From an uncultured Bacteroides sp. (lineage in GTDB: Bacteria > Bacteroidota > Bacteroidia > Bacteroidales > Bacteroidaceae), in contig NZ_CASFWU010000006.1 of assembly GCF_949298305.1 (NCBI RefSeq), forward strand, positions 33,416-97,415: DNA of 64,000 bases. Direction: 5' to 3'. Of this stretch, positions 33,131-41,931 are shown one piece after another; the first letter of the stretch is position 1, and each line of letters starts with the position of its first letter. The notes beneath the pieces are model-generated. The model saw only the letters and a list, made by a program, of their open reading frames with translations. It was not told the DNA's origin and ran no database searches. The position numbers and the translations under genes are program-made.

Positions 33131-35482
33131 ATGAACAAAATCATTAGCAAAGAACAATTTTCAGAGAAAGTGTTCAAGTTCGAGGTGGAAGCTCCGCTCA
33201 TTGCCCGCTCGCGCAAGGCCGGCCACTTCGTCATCGTCCGCGTGGACGCCAAGGGAGAACGCATGCCGCTGACCATTGCCGGAGCCGACGTGCAGAAGGG
33301 CACCATCACACTGGTGGTGCAGGAAGTGGGTCTCTCCTCCACCAAGCTATGCCAACTGAACGTAGGCGACTATATCCTCGACGTAGTAGGCCCGCTGGGA
33401 CAGGCCACTCACATCGAAAAGTTCGGCACGGTCGTATGTGCCGGAGGCGGCGTGGGCGTAGCTCCCATGCTGCCTATCATTCAGGCGCTGAAGGAAGCAG
33501 GCAACCGCGTCATCTCCGTACTGGCCGGACGCAGCAAAGACCTGATTATCCTCGAAAACGAAGTAAGGAAGTCGTCTGACGAAGTCATCATCATGACCGA
33601 TGACGGCTCGTACGGTACTAAAGGTCTGGTGACCGAAGGCATCGAAAGCGTTATCAAACGCGAAAAGGTAGACAAATGCTTTGCCATCGGCCCCGCCATC
33701 ATGATGAAGTTCTGCTGCCTGTTGACACAAAAATACAACATTCCGACCGACGTATCGCTGAACACCATCATGGTAGACGGCACAGGTATGTGCGGCGCCT
33801 GCCGCATCACCGTGGGCGGAAAGACGAAGTTCGTCTGCGTGGACGGCCCCGAATTCGACGGTCATCAGGTGGAATGGGACGAAATGTTCAAGCGTATGGG
33901 TTCATTCAAAGATGTGGAACGTGAGGAGATGAAGCACCTGGCCGAGTCTGTCTGCCACGCCATCCCGCAGGAAGAAGTTCAGACCGATACCACCGCCTCA
34001 GGAGGTCTGATGAAAGACAGCACTCCGATGGAAGAACTCCTCGACCGCAAAGCACCGTGGCGCGAAGCCCTGCGCAAGAGCATGAAGCCGAAGGAACGCA
34101 CCGCCATTCCCCGCTGCCCGATGAATGAGCTCGACCCCGTTTACCGTGCCACAACCCGCACGGAGGAAGTGAATACGGGCTACACCAAAGAACAGGCCAT
34201 GACCGAAGCCAAGCGCTGCCTGGACTGCGCCAACCCGACCTGCATGCAAGGATGCCCCGTCAGCATCAACATCCCGTCATTCATCAAAAACGTGGAACGC
34301 GGCGAGTTTCTCGAAGCCGCCCGTGTGCTGAAGCACACATCCTCGCTGCCTGCCGTCTGCGGCCGTGTCTGCCCGCAGGAAAAGCAGTGTGAAAGCCAGT
34401 GCATCCACCTGAAGATGAACGAGCCCGCCGTAGCCATCGGCAACCTGGAGCGTTTCGTGGCCGACTACGAACGCGAAAGCGGCAACATCATCCTGCCCGA
34501 GCTGGCACCGAAGAACGGCATCAAGGTAGCCGTTGTAGGTTCAGGACCTGCCGGTCTGAGCTTTGCGGGCGACATGGTGAAGTACGGTTACGACGTCACC
34601 GTCTTCGAGGCCCTGCACGAGATTGGCGGCGTGTTGAAATACGGTATCCCCGAATTCCGTCTGCCCAACAAGATTGTAGATGTTGAAATCAACAACCTCG
34701 AAAAGATGGGTGTGAAGTTCGTCAAGGACTGCATCATCGGCAAGACCGAAAGCGTGGAAGAACTGCAGAAGGAAGGCTACAAAGGCGTGTTCATCGCCTC
34801 GGGAGCCGGCCTGCCCAACTTTATGAACATACCGGGCGAGAACAGCGTGAACATCATGTCGAGCAACGAATACCTGACTCGCGTCAACCTGATGGATGCC
34901 TCTAACCCCGAGACAGACACCCCCATCAATCCTGCCAAACGCGTGATGGTGGTGGGCGGCGGAAACACGGCCATGGACTCCTGCCGCACGGCCAAGCGCC
35001 TGGGTGCCGAGAAGGTGTACATCGTCTACCGCCGCAGCGAGGCCGAAATGCCCGCCCGACTGGAAGAGGTGAAGCATGCCAAGGAAGAAGGTATCGAATT
35101 CCTGACCCTGCACAACCCGCTTGAATACATCGCCGACGAGAAAGGAGCCGTCAAGCAGGTCATCCTGCAAAAGATGGAACTGGGCGAACCCGACTCCAGC
35201 GGTCGCCGGAGCCCCGTGCCCATCCCCGGCGCAACAGTGACACTGGACATCGACATGGCCGTAGTGGCCGTAGGCGTTTCGCCCAACCCCATCGTGCCCA
35301 AGTCTGTCAAAGGCTTGGAACTGGGACGCAAGAACACCATTGCCGTGGACGACGACATGCAGAGCAACATCCCCATGATTTATGCCGGAGGCGACATCGT
35401 GCGCGGCGGTGCCACCGTCATCCTGGCCATGGGCGACGGACGTCGTGCGGCTGCAGCCATGCACGCCAACCTGCAGGAATGA
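33131..35482 (+). CDS. NfnAB-like fusion: ferredoxin-NADP reductase domain plus GltD-like domain
   Basis: Cytoplasmic iron-sulfur flavoprotein of 783 residues. The first 280 or so match the dihydroorotate-dehydrogenase electron-transfer/FNR type (FAD and NAD sites, then GTGMCGACRITV with a [2Fe-2S] cysteine cluster). From about 335 on it matches the glutamate synthase small subunit: two [4Fe-4S] motifs (CLDCANPTCMQGCPV, CGRVCPQEKQCESQC), FAD site VAVVGSGPAGLS and NADPH site VMVVGGGNTAMDS. The two halves correspond to NfnA and NfnB, so reversible electron flow between NADH, NADPH and ferredoxin is a reasonable role; glutamate synthesis is the alternative, but no large GltB gene is adjacent. 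Confidence 0.9.
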   Translation: MNKIISKEQFSEKVFKFEVEAPLIARSRKAGHFVIVRVDAKGERMPLTIAGADVQKGTITLVVQEVGLSSTKLCQLNVGDYILDVVGPLGQATHIEKFGTVVCAGGGVGVAPMLPIIQALKEAGNRVISVLAGRSKDLIILENEVRKSSDEVIIMTDDGSYGTKGLVTEGIESVIKREKVDKCFAIGPAIMMKFCCLLTQKYNIPTDVSLNTIMVDGTGMCGACRITVGGKTKFVCVDGPEFDGHQVEWDEMFKRMGSFKDVEREEMKHLAESVCHAIPQEEVQTDTTASGGLMKDSTPMEELLDRKAPWREALRKSMKPKERTAIPRCPMNELDPVYRATTRTEEVNTGYTKEQAMTEAKRCLDCANPTCMQGCPVSINIPSFIKNVERGEFLEAARVLKHTSSLPAVCGRVCPQEKQCESQCIHLKMNEPAVAIGNLERFVADYERESGNIILPELAPKNGIKVAVVGSGPAGLSFAGDMVKYGYDVTVFEALHEIGGVLKYGIPEFRLPNKIVDVEINNLEKMGVKFVKDCIIGKTESVEELQKEGYKGVFIASGAGLPNFMNIPGENSVNIMSSNEYLTRVNLMDASNPETDTPINPAKRVMVVGGGNTAMDSCRTAKRLGAEKVYIVYRRSEAEMPARLEEVKHAKEEGIEFLTLHNPLEYIADEKGAVKQVILQKMELGEPDSSGRRSPVPIPGATVTLDIDMAVVAVGVSPNPIVPKSVKGLELGRKNTIAVDDDMQSNIPMIYAGGDIVRGGATVILAMGDGRRAAAAMHANLQE

Positions 35483-35524
35483 CAATACCGACCTGCACCT
35501 GGTACACCAATCCGAATCAGCTAC

Positions 35525-35592
35525 AAAGCCCCTTCTGCCCCCCGTTCATCTTTCAACCGAAAGAGAGACGGGAAAGGCTAAAGGGGCTTTTC
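35525..35592 (+). terminator. Terminator of the NfnAB-like gene
   Basis: AAAGCCCCTT (35525-35534) pairs with AAGGGGCTTT (35581-35590) and ends in TTTT. The loop is long (46 nt). Confidence 0.6.
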
Positions 35593-35666
35593 CATGTCCG
35601 AGCAAATTATTCCAATCCGCCTTTGGACAGATAGTTCGTAAGCATTCGGACAAACCGGAAAAGCAG

Positions 35667-35724
35667 GATAAAAGAAGCCCCGTCGGCAAGCAGGTATCCA
35701 ATACCTGGCTCGCGGACGGGGCTT
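35667..35724 (-). terminator. Terminator of panC-panD
   Basis: AAGCCCCGTC (35675-35684) pairs with GACGGGGCTT (35715-35724), with inner CAGGTAT/ATACCTG; read on the minus strand it is followed by CTTTTATC. It lies 36 nt after the panD stop. Confidence 0.8.
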
Positions 35725-35760
35725 GTCTTGCTTCGCCTCTCCCTCTGGAGAAATACAGGC

Positions 35761-36114
35761 TTATTTCACGACGCTGTTGGTCTGCGGATCGGGGAAGATG
35801 ACCGTCGGCTTGAACGACTTGGCCTCTTCAAAATCCATCAACGCGTACGACATGATGATGACAATGTCATCGGGCTGCACCTTGCGGGCCGCCGCGCCGT
35901 TCAGACAAATCTTGCCCGAACCGCGTTCACCTTTAATGATGTAAGTTTCAAAACGTTCACCGTTGTTGTTGTCGGTAATGCATACCTTTTCACCGGCAAT
36001 CATGTTGGCGGCATCCATCAGGTCTTCGTCAATTGTGATGCTTCCCATGTAGTTCAGGTTGGCTTCTGTCACACGGGCACAATGGATTTTGGACTTCAAC
36101 ACTTCAATCATCAT
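35761..36114 (-). CDS. panD: Aspartate 1-decarboxylase proenzyme
   Basis: Makes beta-alanine for pantothenate. 117 residues. The self-cleavage Gly-Ser is in NYMGSITIDE (Ser25 becomes the pyruvoyl group), and Tyr58/Arg54-region residues lie in RFETYIIKGERGSG. GAAARKVQPDDIVIIMSYA is typical. It follows panC by 29 nt in a two-gene operon. Confidence 0.97.
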   Translation of the reverse strand: MMIEVLKSKIHCARVTEANLNYMGSITIDEDLMDAANMIAGEKVCITDNNNGERFETYIIKGERGSGKICLNGAAARKVQPDDIVIIMSYALMDFEEAKSFKPTVIFPDPQTNSVVK

Positions 36115-36143
36115 AAGACTGCTTCTTTTTTTTGCGATTAAGT

Positions 36144-36989
36144 TTATTCTTTATACTTGATATTGTCTATCAGACGGACTTCACCGCAGAACACCGTGAT
36201 ACAGCCCACGGCATAAGAAGTGTCCGCCCAATCGGCAATCTTCTGCAACGTTTTGCCGTCCACCAGTTCGAAGTATTCCAGACGCAGGCCCGGAGCGGCT
36301 GCAATGCTGTCTTCCACGAACTTCTGTGTCTCGGCCACCGTATGCGAGGCCGCAAAGGTACGACTTTCAAACAATGTCTGCGAAATTTTTAAGGCATTTT
36401 GACGTTCTTCGGCCGAAAGGCGTGCATTACGACTGCTCAGAGCCAGGCCGTCGGCCTCACGGACGATGGGACAACCCACAATTTCGAGGGGGAATTTCAT
36501 CTGACGCACCATCTCGCGGATAATGGCCAGCTGTTGGAAATCCTTCTCACCGAAGTAAGCGCGGTCGGGCTTCACCATATCGAACAGCTTGCTCACAATC
36601 TGGCAGACACCGTTAAAGTGTCCCGGACGGTATTTACCCTCCATCACCGTGTCGAGCGGTGCAAAACTGAACTGGCGTGTGTCGGGTTCAGGGTAAATCT
36701 CCTCTACCGAAGGGGCAAAAACCACAGCGGCTCCGCACTCCTCCAGCAGTTGGCAGTCAGCATCAAGTGTACGCGGATACTTGGCCAAATCGTTTTTGTC
36801 GTTGAACTGGGTGGGATTGACAAAAACGCTGACTACGGCAGCATCATTCTCGGCCACGCAACGTTTCACCAACGAAGCATGTCCGGCATGTAAAGCACCC
36901 ATCGTGGGCACCAGTCCCACCGTTTTTCCTTGGGCTCTACGGGCCGCAAGAGCGGCCTGCAAGTCCTTGATAGTATGTACTATTTCCAT
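36144..36989 (-). CDS. panC: Pantothenate synthetase
   Basis: ATP-dependent ligation of pantoate and beta-alanine, 281 residues. Signatures: VPTMGALHAGHASLV (HIGH-type motif), SVFVNPTQFNDKNDLAKYPR, FRPGHF-equivalent YRPGHFNGV, YFGEKDFQQL and LALSSRNARLS (KMSKS-type). It shares a 243-bp divergent region with the starch synthase gene. Confidence 0.97.
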   Translation of the reverse strand: MEIVHTIKDLQAALAARRAQGKTVGLVPTMGALHAGHASLVKRCVAENDAAVVSVFVNPTQFNDKNDLAKYPRTLDADCQLLEECGAAVVFAPSVEEIYPEPDTRQFSFAPLDTVMEGKYRPGHFNGVCQIVSKLFDMVKPDRAYFGEKDFQQLAIIREMVRQMKFPLEIVGCPIVREADGLALSSRNARLSAEERQNALKISQTLFESRTFAASHTVAETQKFVEDSIAAAPGLRLEYFELVDGKTLQKIADWADTSYAVGCITVFCGEVRLIDNIKYKE

Positions 36990-37175
36990 TTTGATTGGTT
37001 AATGATAACTTGTTCTTTTTGAAAAACGGTGCAAAATAAACCATTATTTGCCACATAAAGAAGAAATATCGTAAATTAATGCAAAAGTTTCCACAAGCGG
37101 CAGAGAAACGACGATTGCTTGTAGCACTGAAAAACAGACAGTTAACAAAACATAAGGAATTATAAGCCAACCCGA

Positions 37176-37209
37176 TTTGCCTTATTGACCGATTTTTTTT
37201 ATATCTTTG
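37176..37209 (+). promoter_or_regulatory. Promoter of the starch-synthase operon
   Basis: TTTG (37176-37179), 22 nt, TATCTTTG (37202-37209), 23 nt before the ATG at 37233. Confidence 0.65.
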
Positions 37210-37232
37210 CCAAATAATTGAGAATTGTTATT

Positions 37233-38054
37233 ATGGCAAAGGCTAACAAGGTTTTATTTATTACACAAGAGATTACCCCATACGTTTCAGAGACCGAAAT
37301 GTCCCTTGTAGGCAGGAATCTGCCGCAGGCAATTCAAGAAAGAGGCAGAGAAATCAGAACTTTCATGCCCAAGTGGGGGAACATCAACGAACGTAGAAAC
37401 CAGCTGCATGAAGTGATACGACTCTCCGGTATGAACCTCATCATTGACGATACCGACCATCCGCTCATTATCAAAGTCGCTTCCATCCAGTCTGCACGTA
37501 TGCAGGTCTATTTTATCGACAACGATGACTACTTCCAGAACCGTCTGCAAATCACGGACGAAAATGGTGAAGAATATGAAGACAACGACGCACGCACCAT
37601 CTTTTACGCACGCGGCGTACTGGAAACGGTGAAGAAGCTGCGCTGGTGCCCCGACATTATCCACTGCCACGGCTGGATGACGGCACTCGCCCCCCTATAC
37701 ATCAAAAAAGCATACAAAGACGAACCTTCATTCAGAAACGCGAAGGTAGTGTTTTCCTTGTACGGGGATGACTTCAAACAGCCTTTCCACGCAGACTACC
37801 CCAGCAAACTGATGCTGAAAGGGATTGCCAAGAAGGACGTGGCTGCGCTGAAAGAGCCGATTGACTATAACACGCTCTGTAAACTGGCCATCAATTTCTC
37901 AGACGGAGTCATCCAACAGAGTCCGCAAGTGGACGAAAGTCTGTTGGAATATGCCCGACAAAACGGCAAGCCCGTGTTGGACTATTGCGCACCCGAAACG
38001 TTCAGCGATGCCTGCAACGAATTCTATGATAAAGTTTGGGAAGCCGAACAATAA
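37233..38054 (+). CDS. Single-domain glycogen/starch synthase-like protein (GT5 N-domain)
   Basis: Protein of 273 residues matching only the N-terminal (starch-synthase catalytic) domain of GlgA: KVLFITQEITPYVSETEMS opens like the KVGGL-containing strand, DIIHCHGWMTALAPLYIK is the helix after the first domain, and VVFSLYGDDFKQPFHADY follows. The C-terminal GT1 nucleotide-sugar domain is absent, and the KxGGL lysine motif is replaced by SETEMSLVG, so classical glycogen synthase activity is doubtful. The ATG at 37233 is preferred over TTG at 37218. It is followed 11 nt later by the DUF4270 gene. Confidence 0.85.
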   Translation: MAKANKVLFITQEITPYVSETEMSLVGRNLPQAIQERGREIRTFMPKWGNINERRNQLHEVIRLSGMNLIIDDTDHPLIIKVASIQSARMQVYFIDNDDYFQNRLQITDENGEEYEDNDARTIFYARGVLETVKKLRWCPDIIHCHGWMTALAPLYIKKAYKDEPSFRNAKVVFSLYGDDFKQPFHADYPSKLMLKGIAKKDVAALKEPIDYNTLCKLAINFSDGVIQQSPQVDESLLEYARQNGKPVLDYCAPETFSDACNEFYDKVWEAEQ

Positions 38055-38065
38055 ACTTCAAAACC

Positions 38066-39610
38066 ATGAAAGTGATGAAAGCAAAATACGTGGGAATGGT
38101 TCTTTTGACCGTCCTGACTCTCTTTGGATGCGATGACAACACCGGCAAACTGGGCATGGAAATGCTTCCAGTGACAGACGGTTTGTCCGCACATACCACA
38201 ACATTTGATGTATCGACCCGTTCGGTCAAAGCAGAAAACGTGTACTCCAAAACCAGTACGGGCTATATCGGAAAATTCAGCGACCCCTTGTTTGGCTACT
38301 ACGAATCCAGCTTCCTGAGCGAGCTGAACTGTACAGACAACTACACTTTCCCGGCCGTTTACAAGGAAAGTGCCGACGGATTGAGCGGTACGGGTATGAT
38401 GGCCGGAGACTCGGTAGTATCCATCCAGCTGGTACTCTATTATTCAACTTGGTTCGGCGATTCATTGAACGCCTGCCGCATGAGCGTCTACGAACTGAAC
38501 GACAACTGGCTGACAGCCCGCAAAGACCCGTCAAACTACCGCTATACAGACTTCGACGCCAGCCAATATTACAATACATCCGACCTTTTGGGACGGAGAG
38601 CTTACACCGCCTACGACGCCTCGGTGCCCGACTCCATCAGAAACGCCACCGACTCTTACGGTTACAGCCTCTACTACCCGAGCATCAGCTTCCCATTAAG
38701 CAAAGAACGGGGCAATGAGATACTTCGGGCCAACCGCGCTACCAACGGCTTCAAGAACTCAGAATACTTTATCAACAACATCTTCAAGGGCATCTACGCC
38801 AAGAGTGATTATGGAGACGGAACCATACTCTATATAGACCGCGTAGACTTGCAGATGCAATTCCGCTTCCACTATCTGGACGAAACGACCGGACTTGCCC
38901 TGAAGAAGAAAAGCGACGACGAATATGGAAAAGCCGGAGAAGACTCCTTGTATTACAGTACGGCAACCGTATTCGCCTCCACTAAGGAAGTGATTCAGGC
39001 CAACAAATTCAGCAATTCGGACAAATTGCAGGAAAGGCTGGACGAAACGGACTGGACTTACATCAAGTCTCCCGCAGGCATCTTTACCGAAGCCACCCTT
39101 CCCTATGACAACATTTACGAGGAACTGCTAGGCGATACACTGAATGCCGTCAAACTGACATTCACCAACTACAACCAGAAAAATGACGACTACGCATTCA
39201 GCATGAGCACCCCCAGCAACGTGCTGCTGATACGAAAAAAAGATGTGCGTGCATTCTTTGAGGAAAACCAGTTGCCTGACAACGTGACTTCATACACCGT
39301 TTCACACAACAACGTTGCCACCAACCAATATACTTTCAACAACATTGCCCGCCTGATTACAACCTGCATCAATGAAAAGAATGCAGCAAAAAAAGAAGCC
39401 GGCAGTACGTGGGATGAAGCCAAGTGGAAGGAAGAGAATCCCGATTGGGACAAAGTATGGCTAATTCCTGTTACCGTCACCTACGACAGCAGCAGCAGCC
39501 CCCAATTGATAGGCTTGCAAAACGACCTGAAGCCCAGCTACGCCAAACTGAAAGGCGGAATAAACACGCCACTCAAGCTGGAAGTCACTTACACGACTTT
39601 CAACGAATAA
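38066..39610 (+). CDS. DUF4270-type lipoprotein
   Basis: Putative outer-membrane lipoprotein of 514 residues. The signal ends in the lipobox TLFGC (Cys22) followed by DDNTGKLG. The rest is beta-rich without a known catalytic motif; the DSVVSIQLVLYYSTWFGDS strand and the repeated YDNIYEELLGD-type segments match DUF4270, a Bacteroidetes-only family of unknown function. Its position directly after the single-domain starch synthase is a clue that the two act together, but the role is unknown. A terminator follows at 39663. Confidence 0.85.
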   Translation: MKVMKAKYVGMVLLTVLTLFGCDDNTGKLGMEMLPVTDGLSAHTTTFDVSTRSVKAENVYSKTSTGYIGKFSDPLFGYYESSFLSELNCTDNYTFPAVYKESADGLSGTGMMAGDSVVSIQLVLYYSTWFGDSLNACRMSVYELNDNWLTARKDPSNYRYTDFDASQYYNTSDLLGRRAYTAYDASVPDSIRNATDSYGYSLYYPSISFPLSKERGNEILRANRATNGFKNSEYFINNIFKGIYAKSDYGDGTILYIDRVDLQMQFRFHYLDETTGLALKKKSDDEYGKAGEDSLYYSTATVFASTKEVIQANKFSNSDKLQERLDETDWTYIKSPAGIFTEATLPYDNIYEELLGDTLNAVKLTFTNYNQKNDDYAFSMSTPSNVLLIRKKDVRAFFEENQLPDNVTSYTVSHNNVATNQYTFNNIARLITTCINEKNAAKKEAGSTWDEAKWKEENPDWDKVWLIPVTVTYDSSSSPQLIGLQNDLKPSYAKLKGGINTPLKLEVTYTTFNE

Positions 39611-39662
39611 ACAGGCCTCAGCATAAGATTTTACATTTATCCAACTATCCGGAGACAATGAG

Positions 39663-39712
39663 CAGTCGCAGTACTACCACTGAATGGAACAAGGTACTGC
39701 GACTGTTCTTTT
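39663..39712 (+). terminator. Terminator of the starch synthase-DUF4270 operon
   Basis: CAGTCGCAGTAC (39663-39674) pairs perfectly with GTACTGCGACTG (39694-39705), followed by TTCTTTT. Confidence 0.88.
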
Positions 39713-39878
39713 ATCCCCCCACACATGAAGACTAATCGTCAAAGCCACACCACTTTCCCCTTGAACAGGATACAGACTTAATACATTTCCGAATCTGTCT
39801 GAAGCGATATGCCCCTATATTCACTCACACAGCTCTGATGGTCCCAAATAGACAGTGTTGTAATGCCTTCACAGCATT

Positions 39879-40048
39879 CCCACAGACCATTCAATCTGCC
39901 ACCGCCATCACACCCGCCAGTGTTACATCATCTTTTTACCGCCACACAAAGCAGTTCCTCCATGCTTGCATGGTGATTCCACCACACTTGCATGGTCTGT
40001 GGTCCGCACTTGAATGGTCCAAACCCGATGCTTGCATGGTTCGGTTAG
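39879..40048. repeat. 22-bp-period array, TGCTTGCA family (array 3) with inverted copy
   Basis: Four units start at 39961, 39983, 40005 and 40027. The consensus core is ATGCTTGCATGGT; units 2 and 3 vary (CACTTGCATGGT, CACTTGAATGGT). An inverted copy sits at 39879-39897; its CCACAGACCAT pairs perfectly with ATGGTCTGTGG at 39992-40002. The array stands between converging genes. The rest of 39713-40494 is non-coding; see also the weak AGGTTTAC boxes near 40250-40370. Confidence 0.88.
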
Positions 40049-40494
40049 TCGCCAACGCCTGTATCCTGCAGACAAGACGGAACAGATGAACACAACTGAG
40101 TAGAAAATCCCTCACTCCCTCTTAATCCTGTTTTTCCAGATTATCCTTCACCGTTTCAAAAGCAGGTCTCTGACGTTGATTTACAAAAAGTTAGTGTGAA
40201 CCTTCATGTTTCACCGTCCTGTGAGTGTGTTTGTTGTGTGTTTTCCTGAATCAGGTTGACTCCTTTTAGCCAGATTACTACTATAGGTTTACTCATGAAT
40301 GTTTATTCCTGGCACAGGTTTACCAACCTTTTCACACGATTTCCAAGAACTGTGTTTCCTGATTTAGGCCACAAAGATTCACACATTATTATTTAAGTTT
40401 CAGATTATCAAGTTGAATAAGCCTGCGGAAATCCGGTTAACGTTGTAAGACGTTATTTTGAGAGGACAAATAAGAAACGGGACTGTGAGAGGAC

Positions 40495-40530
40495 AAAAAA
40501 AACAGAGGGATGCATTTTCTGCATCCCCCT
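40495..40530 (-). terminator. Terminator of the storage-glucan operon
   Basis: On the minus strand AGGGGGATGCA pairs with TGCATCCCTCT around a short loop, followed by a run of eight T (plus-strand A-run 40495-40502). It lies about 35 nt after the GH57 stop. Confidence 0.92.
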
Positions 40531-40561
40531 GTCCCAGCAATCTATTCTTAAAAAGAAATGC

Positions 40562-41911
40562 TTATTCTTCCTTCTTGGCAGGCTTGCGGGTAGTCTTCTT
40601 GGCGGCAGGCTTTTTGTCTTCGGTTGCCAGCTTGGCTTGCGCCTTGGACAATTCCTTTTGCAACGCTTCAATCTCGTCTCCCTGATTCTTGATGGTAGTG
40701 AGCAGAGCGTTGAGTTCTTCGTTGTCGATGTCTACCGGATAGAGTGAGTTCACACGGCTGATGAAATCGCCCAAAATGTTCATGTAGTTGGTGAACGCAT
40801 CGTAGGGAGATTCATAGATGCCGCGGTTCAGACCTACGCCGTTGTTCTTGGTAGTCATGAAGCGGAAGTTGTTGCTGGCCTGCAAATAGTCCCAATCCTG
40901 CTTGATGCGGCGGTCGTCGCAGATGCGGACACGGTCGGCCACACTGTAGAGCTTGTTGAAGGCCTCACGCTGCATGCCGTTGCCCAGCCAGCAGCTGGTG
41001 TCTCTTTCTTCGTCCACCCAAGACAACGGATAAGGTACGTCCAACTGAGAGACGGATTTCAGCTTCGTCAGGATTTCGGTCGGAGTGGAGAAAGTGATGC
41101 CCTTTTCCTTGGCACAGATGGGCAGAGCCTTCAGGAATTCCAGAATGTTGGAAGACAGCGGCTGGGACATGCCCAATGCGCAAAGTTCCATGAAGATGTT
41201 GATGACCTGCTCTTCCTGCGGCAGGGAGTCAATCCAGCCGATGTACTTGTCGGCAAACAAGGGATATTCGTTCCACTCGGAATTGGAGAAGCGCAGGCTG
41301 ATGTCGTCGGACAGCTTGTAGTCACGCAACAGCAGCTTCAGGTTGGGGTTCATGTTGCAGTGATATACATAGTGCGGACTCTTCCATCCCAAGATATGTT
41401 TGGCACCTTCGGTCAGCATACCCTTGAAGCCCATGCTGGCTACCACGGCACCAATCTCGTCGTTGTAAATCAAGCTTGAGTTGCGGAACACCTTCGGTTT
41501 CTTGCCGAACATTTGTTTCATCTTGAGAGCCTGGCGTTCCACTTCTTCCTTGAAGCATTCTTCATTGGCCAAAGATGAAAGGCCGTGCGAATAAGGTTCT
41601 GCCAGGAATTCGCAGCAGCCGGTATCGTTCAACTGATGCAACAGTTCGATGACGGCCGGCGCATGGATTTCAAGCTGCTCCAAAGCGACACCCGAAATGG
41701 ACAACGCCACCTTGAATGCTCCGCCCGAATTCTTGGCCATTTCAATCAGCGTGTTCAGGGCAGGAATGTAGGAGCGTTCAGCCACCTCATTGATACTGGT
41801 CTCGTTGGCATAATCATCGTAATAGTAATGATCGTTGCCTATATCAAAGAAACGATAGCGTTTCAGATGAATGATTTGATGTATTTCAAAATAAAGACAG
41901 ATAGTTCTCAT
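40562..41911 (-). CDS. GH57 alpha-amylase-like protein, catalytic residues missing
   Basis: 449 residues with the GH57 fold: QIIHLKRYRFFDIGNDHYYYD (split QIIHLKRYRFFD / HYYYD) and CEFLAEPYSHGLSSL are family-like. The region that carries the nucleophile in alpha-amylase-type GH57 (RNTELIYND) reads RNSSLIYND, so Glu is Ser. The acid/base region (MDYETFGEH) reads MELCALGMS, so Asp is Glu. GH57 alpha-amylase-like proteins lacking these residues are known in Bacteroidetes. The C-terminus adds a coiled coil (GDEIEALQKELSKAQAKL) and a Lys/Ala-rich tail (PAAKKTTRKPAKKEE). Last gene of the operon, 20 nt after the GT4 gene. A structural or glycan-binding role seems more likely than hydrolysis. Confidence 0.88.
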   Translation of the reverse strand: MRTICLYFEIHQIIHLKRYRFFDIGNDHYYYDDYANETSINEVAERSYIPALNTLIEMAKNSGGAFKVALSISGVALEQLEIHAPAVIELLHQLNDTGCCEFLAEPYSHGLSSLANEECFKEEVERQALKMKQMFGKKPKVFRNSSLIYNDEIGAVVASMGFKGMLTEGAKHILGWKSPHYVYHCNMNPNLKLLLRDYKLSDDISLRFSNSEWNEYPLFADKYIGWIDSLPQEEQVINIFMELCALGMSQPLSSNILEFLKALPICAKEKGITFSTPTEILTKLKSVSQLDVPYPLSWVDEERDTSCWLGNGMQREAFNKLYSVADRVRICDDRRIKQDWDYLQASNNFRFMTTKNNGVGLNRGIYESPYDAFTNYMNILGDFISRVNSLYPVDIDNEELNALLTTIKNQGDEIEALQKELSKAQAKLATEDKKPAAKKTTRKPAKKEE

Positions 41912-41931
41912 TTCTATTCTATTTTATTGTT

